From: a virus
Direction: 5' to 3' (one strand)
DNA length: 64,000 bases
IMG/VR virus record: IMGVR_UViG_3300030060_008569
Span: 1-64,000 of that record
In this document: in pieces, positions 31,682-39,932 of the stretch
How the letters are laid out: the number at the start of each line of letters is the position of its first letter
How positions within the stretch are numbered: position 1 is the first letter of the stretch
Program-made: the position numbers and the translations under genes
The notes under the pieces: generated by a model
Told to the model about the DNA's origin: nothing
The model's database searches: none
Seen by the model: the letters and a program-made list of their open reading frames with translations, nothing else

Positions 31682-31972
31682 TTATACTTTTGAAGTTTTG
31701 AAAGAGATATTATAATTATAGCGAGGGACATCTGGAAATCGGCCAGCCGAAGGGTCATCAGACTTGAAGCCAGCAATTTCCGCAGCTTTTATAAAAGAAT
31801 GTTCATGTATATAACTACCCATGCGACCATCGCGGCGGCTCCACCATTCTACTTGATGTTTTAAACCATAAGAGGTTATTTTACGATTGAATCCTTTTGT
31901 TTTTTTTGTCATTGATTCCATCCACTTCAAGCAGACTTCTACTTCTTTTTCTTTGTAATTTAATTTATTCAT
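31682..31972 (-). CDS. hypothetical protein, 96 aa
   Basis: Start set at ATG 31972, 10 nt after the -10 box; the frame remains open upstream through the promoter. Contains KITSYGLKHQVEWWSRRDGR, which looks like a small DNA-associated fold seen in phage microproteins. Not assigned. Confidence 0.65.
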   Translation of the reverse strand: MNKLNYKEKEVEVCLKWMESMTKKTKGFNRKITSYGLKHQVEWWSRRDGRMGSYIHEHSFIKAAEIAGFKSDDPSAGRFPDVPRYNYNISFKTSKV

Positions 31973-31982
31973 TCTAAGATTT

Positions 31983-32011
31983 AGAATAACAGGATTTTGA
32001 TTCGGGGTCAA
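31983..32011 (-). promoter_or_regulatory. sigma-70 promoter, GAATCAAAA spacer
   Basis: TTGACC (32006-32011), spacer CCGAATCAAAATCCTGT, TATTCT (31983-31988). Confidence 0.65.
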
Positions 32012-32021
32012 GAACTTTTTT

Positions 32022-32195
32022 TTACCAAAATGGGCCATACTCACCCCAAAAAGAATCCCCCGTTAGAACGCACCATATCATCCGCCCCCCTAAATAAACA
32101 ATAGCACCTATAACGGGTAAGGCTGGTATTAAGATGCTAATACCAATGACAACGAGAGTAATAATAAGAATTGCTGATAGAATATCTTTAAGCAT
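32022..32195 (-). CDS. small membrane protein, 57 aa
   Basis: ATG 32195 overlaps the last codons of speD. Two hydrophobic segments with a Gly-rich turn (ILSAILIITLVVIGISILIP, then IGAIVYLGGRMIWCVL). Role unknown. Confidence 0.6.
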   Translation of the reverse strand: MLKDILSAILIITLVVIGISILIPALPVIGAIVYLGGRMIWCVLTGDSFWGEYGPFW

Positions 32196-32574
32196 GAAGT
32201 TTAACAACCTCGTCAATATTTTTAGCTCTATTTAAAACTATAAACTTATAGTCATCAAAATCAAATTTTGAATTTAACATTTCAACGGCTTTATCAATAT
32301 CTAATTCTCCGCAAGTGTAAAAATCAAACTGTATTAGCGCGGGGTCTTGCTCGTCCCATATATGAAATGCCATGTGGCTTGTTTTAAGTAAGCAACAGGC
32401 AGTCACGCCTTTATTTCCCTCGTCCTCTACATAAGAAACTACAGGCTTGGATGCAAGCTGCATGCCATTGCCCATAATAAAATCTTCTATCCAAAGACTG
32501 GTTTCAACAAGGTCATCAGCGGTGGGAACTTTTTTAATCGTTCCTTTTAGTATTAGGTGATTATGTTGTAGCAT
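32188..32574 (-). CDS. speD: S-adenosylmethionine decarboxylase (SpeD-like), 128 aa
   Basis: TSHMAFHIWDE (65-75) and FDFYTCGELD (84-93) match the prokaryotic SpeD pattern. Ser66 would be the self-cleavage site giving the pyruvoyl group, with His71 and Cys88 catalytic. Makes decarboxylated SAM for spermidine synthesis. No spermidine synthase is seen here, so the phage would use the host enzyme. Cyanophages also carry speD. Confidence 0.82.
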   Translation of the reverse strand: MLQHNHLILKGTIKKVPTADDLVETSLWIEDFIMGNGMQLASKPVVSYVEDEGNKGVTACCLLKTSHMAFHIWDEQDPALIQFDFYTCGELDIDKAVEMLNSKFDFDDYKFIVLNRAKNIDEVVKLHA

Positions 32575-32577
32575 ATT

Positions 32578-32931
32578 TCACCTGTCGTCAGGAGACTTCC
32601 ATAAAACCTCCAGCTTCGCAAGCTGGGCCTTTGCCACCTCTGGGTGTTGACACATGAGCCAAGCAGCGGTCCAACGCCTTTCAAACTCTTTTACCTTTTC
32701 CTCTGTGGGAAAAACCTCTGAGTTGCGTTTATCAAACTGCGTCCTATCGTCCACTACTGGCTCAAAGTCAGGGTGAACAATATGCTGCGCTCTTGAAGGA
32801 GAGCATCTAATGCACCTACGCTTGGCGAAAAGCCCAACGTATGGCTCGTCCCATGCAATCGCGTGCATGGTTACCGAACAGTTTTCAGTGGTGACTTCGC
32901 AGTCACATTTATCGCAAATTTCTTTGGTCAT
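32578..32931 (-). CDS. zinc-binding hypothetical protein, 117 aa
   Basis: CDKCDC near residues 6-11 and CIRC near 40-43 probably form a zinc site; the C-terminal half is helical and acidic-basic mixed. Upstream sequence repeats that of 18023-18250. Not recognised. Confidence 0.65.
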   Translation of the reverse strand: MTKEICDKCDCEVTTENCSVTMHAIAWDEPYVGLFAKRRCIRCSPSRAQHIVHPDFEPVVDDRTQFDKRNSEVFPTEEKVKEFERRWTAAWLMCQHPEVAKAQLAKLEVLWKSPDDR

Positions 32932-32955
32932 ACTTATTTCTTAAAAAACTCTAAT

Positions 32956-34551
32956 TTATTTTTCAGTTTCGGGGAAAGTTTTGTTTTTTTCAAGTTCAGA
33001 AATGAAATCTTCTACCATTTCTGATTTAGGGTTTACGTTGTAAATTATCTTTTGGTGTTGTTGCGCGCCGCCATTAACTTTTATTCCGTCTTCGCTACCT
33101 ACCATTACAGTTTTACCTTGTAGCCCGCTTGCTGCGTATTTTTCATGCCTGTATGTCCTTGAGTATTGGTTCCTATCGTGACCTTTCGGAGATGCATGTG
33201 TACCTCCTTTGCCTGTTGTTCTCATAGAATTAAAATACTCTTTTCTAGGTATATCTATGATTTTTTCACTAGTCAATTCTTTATAGGATGCTTTTTCTTT
33301 TTTAAGCGGAAGCCCCTTGGCTGCTTTCCTTTGGTTTATCGTAAGTGATTTATTATTTGTCACAAACTCTCTTTTGTGAGAAAAATTCAAAAGAGACAAG
33401 CACATAAGTAATTTATTTAAAATCGACCCCTCAATTCTTGAGTCCTCTCTTTTACCGCGATTTATCAAAACTTCAAAGTCTTCGTAACTATTAAAATAAA
33501 GCCAGCCTATCATTCCGCCTCGCTCTTTATATTTGCTATCAGGAATCTTTTCTTCATATAAAAAATGCAAACTTGAAGAAAACTTTGACCTTAATTGTTG
33601 CATAGCAAATCTATTAAAACCCTCTCGTTTTTCTTTTGGTATTTTACTGTACGCCACAGCCCCCTCTGACTGAGGGTTCGAATCAGCCGCCTTTGAATAT
33701 AAATCAATGGCATCCAAAACCAACTTCCTTAAAAATTTATAATTAATATTGAAGTAATCTGACTCTTTGGGAGAGGAAAAGGTTAGCAAGAAAGAATATT
33801 TGTTTCCAAATTCAATTGTATATGCATCTGATAAATGAAAAAACTGCTTCTTCCAATCTTGTTTAGCTATTTTAGGGTCTATTGACACCTCATCCATTCT
33901 TCTTGCATGACTCTCATCTATTCGCACTGTTACATTTCTTTCTTCTGCTTTCAAGGCCGCCCAGTATTTAAGTAACTCTAGGCTTTCGTGGGTTGTTACT
34001 CTAGCATGGCCATCTGTCTCGTTGTTAAGTCCAGTCTGCCTCATCCAGTCTTCGTGCGCTTCAAAATCAGGAACACTACAGTAAGCTTTAACTAGAGAGT
34101 CAACGTATGGGATTATGTAATTTTGATTTAATATGGACAAAGAGTATTTGTTGGCGACATTCGTTCCAGAGATGCCTAATTTTTCAAAATTTCTTGGGAA
34201 TGTTTTAAATTTATCTAACTCAATTAAAGCATCATCGAAAATAAATTGACTATGACATGTCCTTTTCTCTTGTCCGCTGGCAAGGGCAGATGCTGGGGAT
34301 TTAGTGTTAAACTTACCTTCGGTAGCTTCATGAGCTTTTATCTCGTTTTCTTTGAACCACTGTTCAGTGGCAACCGAGCCGACTAGTTCAACAGCCGCAG
34401 CACGCTGCTGGTCTTTCGTTAAATTCTCGTTACCAATCGCGTGCATTATTACATTTGTCACATCCCCTTTACCGGACAAAGCTTTTTGAACATTTCGTAG
34501 TTTTGAAACTACCTCTCTAACCCTTTCGTCATGTTGGCTTTTATCTTTCAT
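32956..34551 (-). CDS. hypothetical phage protein, 531 aa
   Basis: Large soluble protein, mostly helical, with a basic C-terminal segment containing RNQYSRTYRHEKYAASGLQG, of a kind seen in other phage proteins of unknown role. No nuclease, polymerase or ATPase motif is visible. Overlaps the zinc-ribbon gene upstream by 11 nt, so it is translationally coupled. Confidence 0.7.
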   Translation of the reverse strand: MKDKSQHDERVREVVSKLRNVQKALSGKGDVTNVIMHAIGNENLTKDQQRAAAVELVGSVATEQWFKENEIKAHEATEGKFNTKSPASALASGQEKRTCHSQFIFDDALIELDKFKTFPRNFEKLGISGTNVANKYSLSILNQNYIIPYVDSLVKAYCSVPDFEAHEDWMRQTGLNNETDGHARVTTHESLELLKYWAALKAEERNVTVRIDESHARRMDEVSIDPKIAKQDWKKQFFHLSDAYTIEFGNKYSFLLTFSSPKESDYFNINYKFLRKLVLDAIDLYSKAADSNPQSEGAVAYSKIPKEKREGFNRFAMQQLRSKFSSSLHFLYEEKIPDSKYKERGGMIGWLYFNSYEDFEVLINRGKREDSRIEGSILNKLLMCLSLLNFSHKREFVTNNKSLTINQRKAAKGLPLKKEKASYKELTSEKIIDIPRKEYFNSMRTTGKGGTHASPKGHDRNQYSRTYRHEKYAASGLQGKTVMVGSEDGIKVNGGAQQHQKIIYNVNPKSEMVEDFISELEKNKTFPETEK

Positions 34552-34735
34552 ATTCTTTTCTCTTTCCCATTAAGTAGTGATGATGTAATACTTTATAAGG
34601 TGGGCAATCAGGACATTTTCCGTCAATCAATTTGTATCCACAAACAATGCATTCTTCATCTTCGGTTTTTGGTTTGGCTCCTAGAACTTGCTGTTCTAAT
34701 TCTAGAATAACTTTTTGGCGTTCTTCTTCAGTCAT
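34541..34735 (-). CDS. zinc-ribbon protein, 64 aa
   Basis: CxxC at 29-32 (CIVC) and CPDC at 41-44 form a zinc ribbon in a protein that is otherwise helical. Function unknown; possibly an adaptor for the 531-aa protein with which it is coupled. Confidence 0.65.
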   Translation of the reverse strand: MTEEERQKVILELEQQVLGAKPKTEDEECIVCGYKLIDGKCPDCPPYKVLHHHYLMGKRKEYER

Positions 34736-34754
34736 ACTTGCCTTGCCCCCAAAG

Positions 34755-35294
34755 TTATCTTAATTCCTTTCTTAGTAATCTCCACCTGTCACTATCAATA
34801 GCCTTTTTGCCATCATTTATTTGGTGAATCATTTCTAATACTTCTTCTATATTGTTATAAATGTAATGGTGTGGGAGCATTCCCATAATCCATAAAGGGG
34901 TTTGACTCTTACCCCCTTCCATAGACACAAATACGGGTTTCTTCGCTCGAACTGCGGTAACAAGTTCCTCTGCGCTACCCCAGCTTGCTATATCTGGCAA
35001 AATGTGAGCAATAATGAAGTCAGACCTATCAACAAGATTAAGGTCATAGTTGCGAACAGTTCTCATCCTTTCGGCTACGTCATTGTAGTAACCGCTGGCC
35101 ATATCTTCGGCCATCTTTTGGCGAGCACCCTCGTCCTCTTCTACGTCTTTTACGAAAGGCTTACGATAAGGGTTGAAAGTGATAATGTTGAGCTTTTCTA
35201 GCTCATCTTCAACATATTTTCTCCAATCACGGCCACTTGCATATTGCATATGGCCCACTAGATATGTCCTTGTCTTCTCTAATACGTTTGACAT
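34755..35294 (-). CDS. nucleoside 2-deoxyribosyltransferase-like protein, 179 aa
   Basis: YLVGHMQYASGRDWRKYVE at the start, then VRNYDLNLVDRSDFIIAHI and ASWGSAEELVTAVRAKKPVFV resemble the NDT fold; the WGSAEEL Glu is in the usual nucleophile position. Could salvage or modify nucleosides, or make or hydrolyse nucleotide signals as related phage-defence proteins do. Leaderless promoter 6 nt upstream. Confidence 0.75.
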   Translation of the reverse strand: MSNVLEKTRTYLVGHMQYASGRDWRKYVEDELEKLNIITFNPYRKPFVKDVEEDEGARQKMAEDMASGYYNDVAERMRTVRNYDLNLVDRSDFIIAHILPDIASWGSAEELVTAVRAKKPVFVSMEGGKSQTPLWIMGMLPHHYIYNNIEEVLEMIHQINDGKKAIDSDRWRLLRKELR

Positions 35295-35300
35295 GCTATG

Positions 35301-35329
35301 AATATAGCACGTTTTTGATGGGTTGTCAA
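35301..35329 (-). promoter_or_regulatory. sigma-70 promoter, leaderless
   Basis: TTGACA (35324-35329), 17-nt spacer ending ACGTGC, TATATT (35301-35306), 6 nt to ATG 35294. The -35 overlaps the stop codon of the bS21 gene. Confidence 0.85.
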
Positions 35330-35529
35330 CCCCAATATTCGCGTTCTTGCTTGGACTTTAGTTTTTGGATATATTTAGCTTTTCTTTCTTTCTTATATTT
35401 CTTTCGGGTGGGCTTTTCGTAGTATCTTTTTTCTCTAGCGTAATCTAGAGTTTTCTCTTTCAATAGTTTTCTCTTGAGCTTTTTGATGCCCTTCTCTACA
35501 TTTTCCCCTTTTTTTAGTTTTATTTCCAT
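35326..35529 (-). CDS. rpsU: ribosomal protein bS21 homologue, 67 aa
   Basis: Near-standard bS21: IKLKKGENVEKGIKKLKRKLLKE then LDYAREKRYYEKPTRKKYKKE. bS21 sits by the anti-Shine-Dalgarno of 16S rRNA and helps initiation. Phage copies are known from some marine and huge phages and may bias ribosomes to phage mRNAs. It starts 1 nt after the lysine-dehydrogenase-like gene, so is at the end of that operon. Confidence 0.92.
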   Translation of the reverse strand: MEIKLKKGENVEKGIKKLKRKLLKEKTLDYAREKRYYEKPTRKKYKKERKAKYIQKLKSKQEREYWG

Positions 35530-35530
35530 T

Positions 35531-36679
35531 TTAAAATTGAATCCCTAATTCTTTCATGTTCTCATTAAATTTATCAAAAGGTACATCCGAATAGTTTAAT
35601 ACTATTGGCAGCGAAATATCACCCCCTCGGTTCTGAACCTTCCTTTCGTCAAAGAATCCCTCTGCCATTAATTTAGCCACTGAAGATATGGAAAATGCGG
35701 TTGACTTTTGCATGGCGGTAAATTGCAAGTCGTAGCCTACAATGATTTCTTTTTTCCAAGTAACATTGCCACCACTCACCTCTACCTTTAACAGCACGAC
35801 ATCTCCAGTGTGATTTTCGCAGTTGTTAAAAATATCTTGTAAGCATTCTTTAGACAGTTTGGTATTTCTAATTAAAAGCCTAACCATATCTCTGTGGCCT
35901 TTATATCTTATAGTTTTATAAGAACAATTAGACACATCTCTTTTTGCCATGCTGGCGATTGAATGGGAAGCTCCTCCACTTGTGTAAAAGGCCTCTAGCT
36001 CTTCATCCCCCAGTAAATCAAAAGTCACTGGCTCTAGCCCATCCATGCCCTTTACCTTTTCTATGAGTCCGTTATTTAAAACCTCACAGTCGTCTTCATA
36101 TTCATTTATAAGCCCATCTACAGACCAAGTACAAGCATAATTTAAAGGTGGGTTTATTTTTATAGCAGGGATGCCACCGACCATCATCTTAACATTTTCA
36201 ACCTCGTGATGTAACTCTGAATAACCTTGCTCTGCTAAAATATTTACCCAACCGGGGGCCAATCCCAAGTCTGTAAAGATAGGTTTAGTTGCGTTCTCTT
36301 TAGCGTAGTCATTTATGTTTTGAGAAACGTCAACTCTACCCCCCAAGTCACAGTAGCGAATGCCGTTGTCTATACAATACTTTGCTACAGTTTCAGTTTG
36401 ATAATAAGGTAAACTACTGATAACAATATCTGGTTTTACTTGAGCCTCTAAACCTTTACAAATATCTTCTGAGTTACTAACAATAAAAAACTCATTGCGA
36501 GGTGCTCCCACGATGTTATTACCCTCTTCGTCTTGCGTCTGTTCGTAATTGACTTTTTTAGGAATGTTCTCTGCCGCATCTGGATTAGTGTCCATTCCAA
36601 CCACATGAAATCCGAATTTGTCCATTGCATAAGCAATGGCGGTTCCCATTCTTCCAACACCTAATACTATAGCTTTCAT
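35531..36679 (-). CDS. saccharopine/lysine-6-dehydrogenase-like enzyme, 382 aa
   Basis: NAD(P)-binding GxGxxG (VLGVGRMGTAIAY, 6-18), then SSLPYYQTETVAKYC, TDLGLAPGWVNILAEQG and CTWSVDGLINEYED, all typical of the saccharopine dehydrogenase family and closest in style to lysine 6-dehydrogenase. The expected reaction oxidises lysine to piperideine-6-carboxylate. It shares an operon with an aldehyde dehydrogenase able to take that product. Carboxynorspermidine or saccharopine activities cannot be excluded. Confidence 0.78.
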   Translation of the reverse strand: MKAIVLGVGRMGTAIAYAMDKFGFHVVGMDTNPDAAENIPKKVNYEQTQDEEGNNIVGAPRNEFFIVSNSEDICKGLEAQVKPDIVISSLPYYQTETVAKYCIDNGIRYCDLGGRVDVSQNINDYAKENATKPIFTDLGLAPGWVNILAEQGYSELHHEVENVKMMVGGIPAIKINPPLNYACTWSVDGLINEYEDDCEVLNNGLIEKVKGMDGLEPVTFDLLGDEELEAFYTSGGASHSIASMAKRDVSNCSYKTIRYKGHRDMVRLLIRNTKLSKECLQDIFNNCENHTGDVVLLKVEVSGGNVTWKKEIIVGYDLQFTAMQKSTAFSISSVAKLMAEGFFDERKVQNRGGDISLPIVLNYSDVPFDKFNENMKELGIQF

Positions 36680-37044
36680 ATTTCTTCTATCCTTTTTGAC
36701 TTATCATCAATCACCAAATCGCAAGCTGGTTTAATATACTTACCTTTGGAGCCGGTAGACAAGTCATTAAACTTGCACCCCCAACCTTCTAGCTGGTTCC
36801 AAGTAAAATCATAGTAACATCTGCCAGCCGCTTTAGATTTTTCAGAGCCTCCGCGAGCTGTCCAATAAATAATGTACCAACCTTCGTCGTACATTTTGTT
36901 TATTTTAGCTATGTTTTCTTGATGAGGTTTCGCTAAATCATAACGCCTCTTACCTTCTTCGTAAAAACATACCGTTTCATCTATGTCTACCAACGCCACT
37001 TGTTGGTCATCCGCAGCAAACTGCTTCGAATCGTGAAATTCCAT
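36676..37044 (-). CDS. HAD-family phosphatase-like, 122 aa
   Basis: Start at ATG 37044 just after the previous stop. DIDETVC (near 20-26) is the HAD nucleophile motif DxDxT; IIYWTARGG and DLVIDDK supply motifs II and III-like parts. Comparable to phage polynucleotide-kinase 3'-phosphatase-like small HADs. Substrate unknown. Confidence 0.75.
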   Translation of the reverse strand: MEFHDSKQFAADDQQVALVDIDETVCFYEEGKRRYDLAKPHQENIAKINKMYDEGWYIIYWTARGGSEKSKAAGRCYYDFTWNQLEGWGCKFNDLSTGSKGKYIKPACDLVIDDKSKRIEEI

Positions 37045-37048
37045 TTTA

Positions 37049-37252
37049 TTATTTGTAAACTTTACGAGTTCTTGGTCCGGATTCATCATCAGCTTCAGCA
37101 GACTCTTGTGAATCTCTGTATTGGTGAATTTCAGAAACCCTAGCCATTAAAAACTCCCTATCCTCTTGGGATAATTCTTTGGTATCTGACCAAGGCATAC
37201 CTAAAGTAGTCATAATATGCCAATTTTCTTCTTGTGTACTCATTTTACTCAT
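37049..37252 (-). CDS. hypothetical acidic protein, 67 aa
   Basis: TAATG overlap with the aldehyde dehydrogenase stop selects ATG 37252. Helical and acidic. Not recognised. Confidence 0.6.
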   Translation of the reverse strand: MSKMSTQEENWHIMTTLGMPWSDTKELSQEDREFLMARVSEIHQYRDSQESAEADDESGPRTRKVYK

Positions 37253-38787
37253 TATTTCATTCCTTGTGGAAAAGTTAATTTGTCTGCGTGGTTAACAGTC
37301 CAGCTAATTTCATGGGTAACAGCCCTGAATGTTCTTGCTGCACTAGGAAATCCATTGCCAGATTTTTTAACACCGCCGAAAGCTAAGTGCGATTCAGCAG
37401 CGATTGAACCTCCGTTCCAGTATATCATGCCAGCATCGCATTCGTCTCTCATTACTCTTGCTTTTCTAAAGTCATTTGTCAACACTCCAACAGCTAAACC
37501 ATATTCAGTATCATTGTAAATTCTAATAGCATCCTCGACTGTATCAAAGGGAATTATTGCTACATGAGGCCCGAACACTTCATTCCTTAGAAAACCTGCA
37601 TCGCAGTTAGTCCATTCTCTTTTATAAACCATTGGAGTGCTGTAGTATGCTCCGTTTTCACCAGTGTAAACAGGGTCAAGTAACACTTCAGCTTTTGGGT
37701 CTGAGTGTACCAGTTTATTCATGAATCTTATCTTACTAAACCCTTGCTCATTAATAATTGGGCCATAGTATATATCTTCGTTTGGTACTAGCTCTTCCCA
37801 AACCATTCCATCTGGACAACCAGATGAGCCAAGCATAGATTTGAATGGGTTCCCTGTTTTTATTTGTTTAGCTTTTGCAGCAAATTTCTCGGAAAACTCA
37901 TGGTATATACTTCGCTGTACAATCATTCTACCAGATGATACGCAACGCTGACCAGACAGCTTAAATGCACTAGCAATAGAAGCCTCAATGGCTAAATCAA
38001 TTTCAACGTCATCAAAAACAATGCAAGCGGATTTACTACCTAATTCGCATGAGGTAGTTTTGTGCCATGATTCAGCAGCAACTTTACGAATGTGTTGTCC
38101 GACATCAGCACTACCAGTAAAACAGATGTGGTCGCAATTACCCCTAACCAAAAAATCGCCAGTAGCACCATCGCCATGCACCAAGTTAATGACCCCACGA
38201 GGGATGCCAGCCTCCTCATAAATTTGAACAGCGGCTTGAGTTGACATTGGTGCGTCTTCACTTGGTTTAATTACAATAGTATTCCCCTCTACTAAAGCTG
38301 GGGCAGCGTTCCAAAACATGCCTATTGCCAGCGGAAAGTTAAATGGAGTTACAATAGCTATTACACCTTTAGGCTTTCGTAGCATATACGCATCTTTTTC
38401 AGCAATTTCTGAAGAAACAGCTTCGCCATGACTATAACGGCCAGAACCAAAAGCAAACTGTGCCATGTGCAAGGCTTCATTAACCTCTGCGATACTTTCG
38501 TTGTAGTTTTTCCCTGTTTCAAGTGAAATAATCGTAGCTAATTTATTTTTATCCCTTTCAATTATTTGAGCAACCTTATTTAAATAATCTGAACGGGTAA
38601 ATCTACTAACCTTTTTCCAAGTTTTAAAAGCCTCTCTAGCAGAAAGTAGCGCCTTGCCAACCTCATCCTTGCAACTTAAGGGGAACGCACCTTGCGCCTT
38701 TCCGGTTGCAGGGTTAATTTTAGTATACATGTCGGCGGTAGCTCGCCACACGCCATTGATATAGTTCCTACCTTCGAAATCCCTCAT
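37252..38787 (-). CDS. NAD(P)-dependent aldehyde dehydrogenase, 511 aa
   Basis: Start at ATG 38787 (ATGA overlap with the VOC gene). Classic ALDH: VTPFNFPLAIGMFWNAAPAL, FTGSADVGQHI, catalytic Glu in CELGSKS, catalytic Cys in SGQRCVSSGRM, EVFGPHVAI and a late FGGVKKSGNG. Its context suggests aminoadipate-semialdehyde or glutamate-semialdehyde oxidation, but substrate cannot be read from sequence alone. Complete length. Confidence 0.93.
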   Translation of the reverse strand: MRDFEGRNYINGVWRATADMYTKINPATGKAQGAFPLSCKDEVGKALLSAREAFKTWKKVSRFTRSDYLNKVAQIIERDKNKLATIISLETGKNYNESIAEVNEALHMAQFAFGSGRYSHGEAVSSEIAEKDAYMLRKPKGVIAIVTPFNFPLAIGMFWNAAPALVEGNTIVIKPSEDAPMSTQAAVQIYEEAGIPRGVINLVHGDGATGDFLVRGNCDHICFTGSADVGQHIRKVAAESWHKTTSCELGSKSACIVFDDVEIDLAIEASIASAFKLSGQRCVSSGRMIVQRSIYHEFSEKFAAKAKQIKTGNPFKSMLGSSGCPDGMVWEELVPNEDIYYGPIINEQGFSKIRFMNKLVHSDPKAEVLLDPVYTGENGAYYSTPMVYKREWTNCDAGFLRNEVFGPHVAIIPFDTVEDAIRIYNDTEYGLAVGVLTNDFRKARVMRDECDAGMIYWNGGSIAAESHLAFGGVKKSGNGFPSAARTFRAVTHEISWTVNHADKLTFPQGMK

Positions 38788-39341
38788 TTTCTTGTACTTT
38801 CCATTAATCCTTTTACGTTGTCCTTGCAAAACCCATCTCCAGTTCTATTTATAAGCTCATAAATGACTCCCGTCAACTCAGAAGGCTTTGTAAATACCTG
38901 AACTAAACCTTCGCACCTCAAGGGTGCGCTCGAATAAAATTCAGCATAACCAGCATTAAGCCACATTTTCATTGTAGCATCAACATCTTCTACTTGATAA
39001 GCTATATGATGAACTCCGGGTCCATTTTCCTCAACCCAGTCACCCACAATAGAGCCTTTGGGTCCGTCACTAACGAATATTTCAGGGGGAGAGTGGTAGG
39101 GGTGGAATTGAGCCTCAACTTTTTGACCTTTAGAGTCTGGAGCGTCAGCTAAAAGCACCTCCCATTCTGAGATTTCAGGATGCCTCTCTTCTGGTGGGAG
39201 TAAAGCTAGGCACTCCGCCTTAGTCCCATCACTGAAATCTATTTCAAATTCTGTGCCAAGCGTATACCCCAAGCACCTTTTAAGAAATTTGGCTGTTTTT
39301 TTCCTGTTTTTTACTCTGTAGGCTATATGGTCTAACCTCAT
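38784..39341 (-). CDS. VOC-superfamily (glyoxalase/HPPD-like) protein, 185 aa
   Basis: Start at ATG 39341, 7 nt after the -10 box. Two beta-alpha-beta-beta-beta repeats: LDHIAYRVKNRKKTAKFL near the start and VHHIAYQVEDVDATMKMW later, each with a metal-ligand His, then GVIYELINR with a Glu. Metal-dependent lyase, isomerase or dioxygenase-type chemistry; the exact substrate is unknown. First gene of the ALDH operon. Confidence 0.75.
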   Translation of the reverse strand: MRLDHIAYRVKNRKKTAKFLKRCLGYTLGTEFEIDFSDGTKAECLALLPPEERHPEISEWEVLLADAPDSKGQKVEAQFHPYHSPPEIFVSDGPKGSIVGDWVEENGPGVHHIAYQVEDVDATMKMWLNAGYAEFYSSAPLRCEGLVQVFTKPSELTGVIYELINRTGDGFCKDNVKGLMESTRK

Positions 39342-39348
39342 TTTAAAT

Positions 39349-39377
39349 ATTATATCATATAAGAAATGTTTTTTCAA
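39349..39377 (-). promoter_or_regulatory. sigma-70 promoter of the VOC/ALDH operon, leaderless
   Basis: TTGAAA (39372-39377), 17-nt spacer, TATAAT (39349-39354), 7 nt to ATG 39341. It drives VOC, ALDH, 67-aa, HAD, dehydrogenase and bS21 genes, which have no larger gap. Confidence 0.8.
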
Positions 39378-39409
39378 TTTTCTTTAAAAAGGGTGTAATA
39401 TATATTGAG

Positions 39410-39760
39410 ATGAATTTGATTATTTCGTCTACTTTATCTTCCGACCCTCCCTCCGAGGGCTTGTATTTTAGATTTCTTACGATGGTGGCGGCAAAAGACT
39501 TAGATTATTGCGTAATTGTAGAATCTGAAAAAGAGAAAATAGACCCACTTTACAGGTTTTTAAAACAAAAAGGGTGGTACGACTTTGTGAGTGATATAGT
39601 TGTTCCAGAATGGAAAATAGAAGGGGTTAGAATTGATACTAGGAACCAATACCCGCTGACAATTAAGACCGATTATATTAGGTGTGAAAATACGCCAAAC
39701 CTACTAGGACAAATCAAAACAATGAGGTCAATAAATGCAACGCTTGACGAAATCAGATAA
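39410..39760 (+). CDS. hypothetical protein, 116 aa
   Basis: Alpha/beta composition with LYRFLKQKGWYDFVSDIVVPEW and a later RIDTRNQYP, suggesting a small Rossmann-like domain, possibly HAD-related. A GTGTAATATATATT box lies just upstream. Not assigned. Confidence 0.65.
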   Translation: MNLIISSTLSSDPPSEGLYFRFLTMVAAKDLDYCVIVESEKEKIDPLYRFLKQKGWYDFVSDIVVPEWKIEGVRIDTRNQYPLTIKTDYIRCENTPNLLGQIKTMRSINATLDEIR

Positions 39761-39932
39761 AGAGTGGTTTATAAATTATCTAAAAGGACAATTACAAATA
39801 GAAGAAACAAACGCATGGAGATACAAAACAAAAGATTGTTACGAAAGGGTTGCCCAGCTTAAAAGAATTTATAATATATTAACCTATGAAAACCCCGAAG
39901 CAACCGCTGGAAAAGATAGGTTTAAAATCTAA
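39735..39932 (+). CDS. hypothetical protein, 65 aa
   Basis: Helical, charged; starts inside the end of the previous gene (26-nt overlap) and converges with the minus-strand gene ending at 39922. Not recognised. Confidence 0.6.
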   Translation: MQRLTKSDKEWFINYLKGQLQIEETNAWRYKTKDCYERVAQLKRIYNILTYENPEATAGKDRFKI

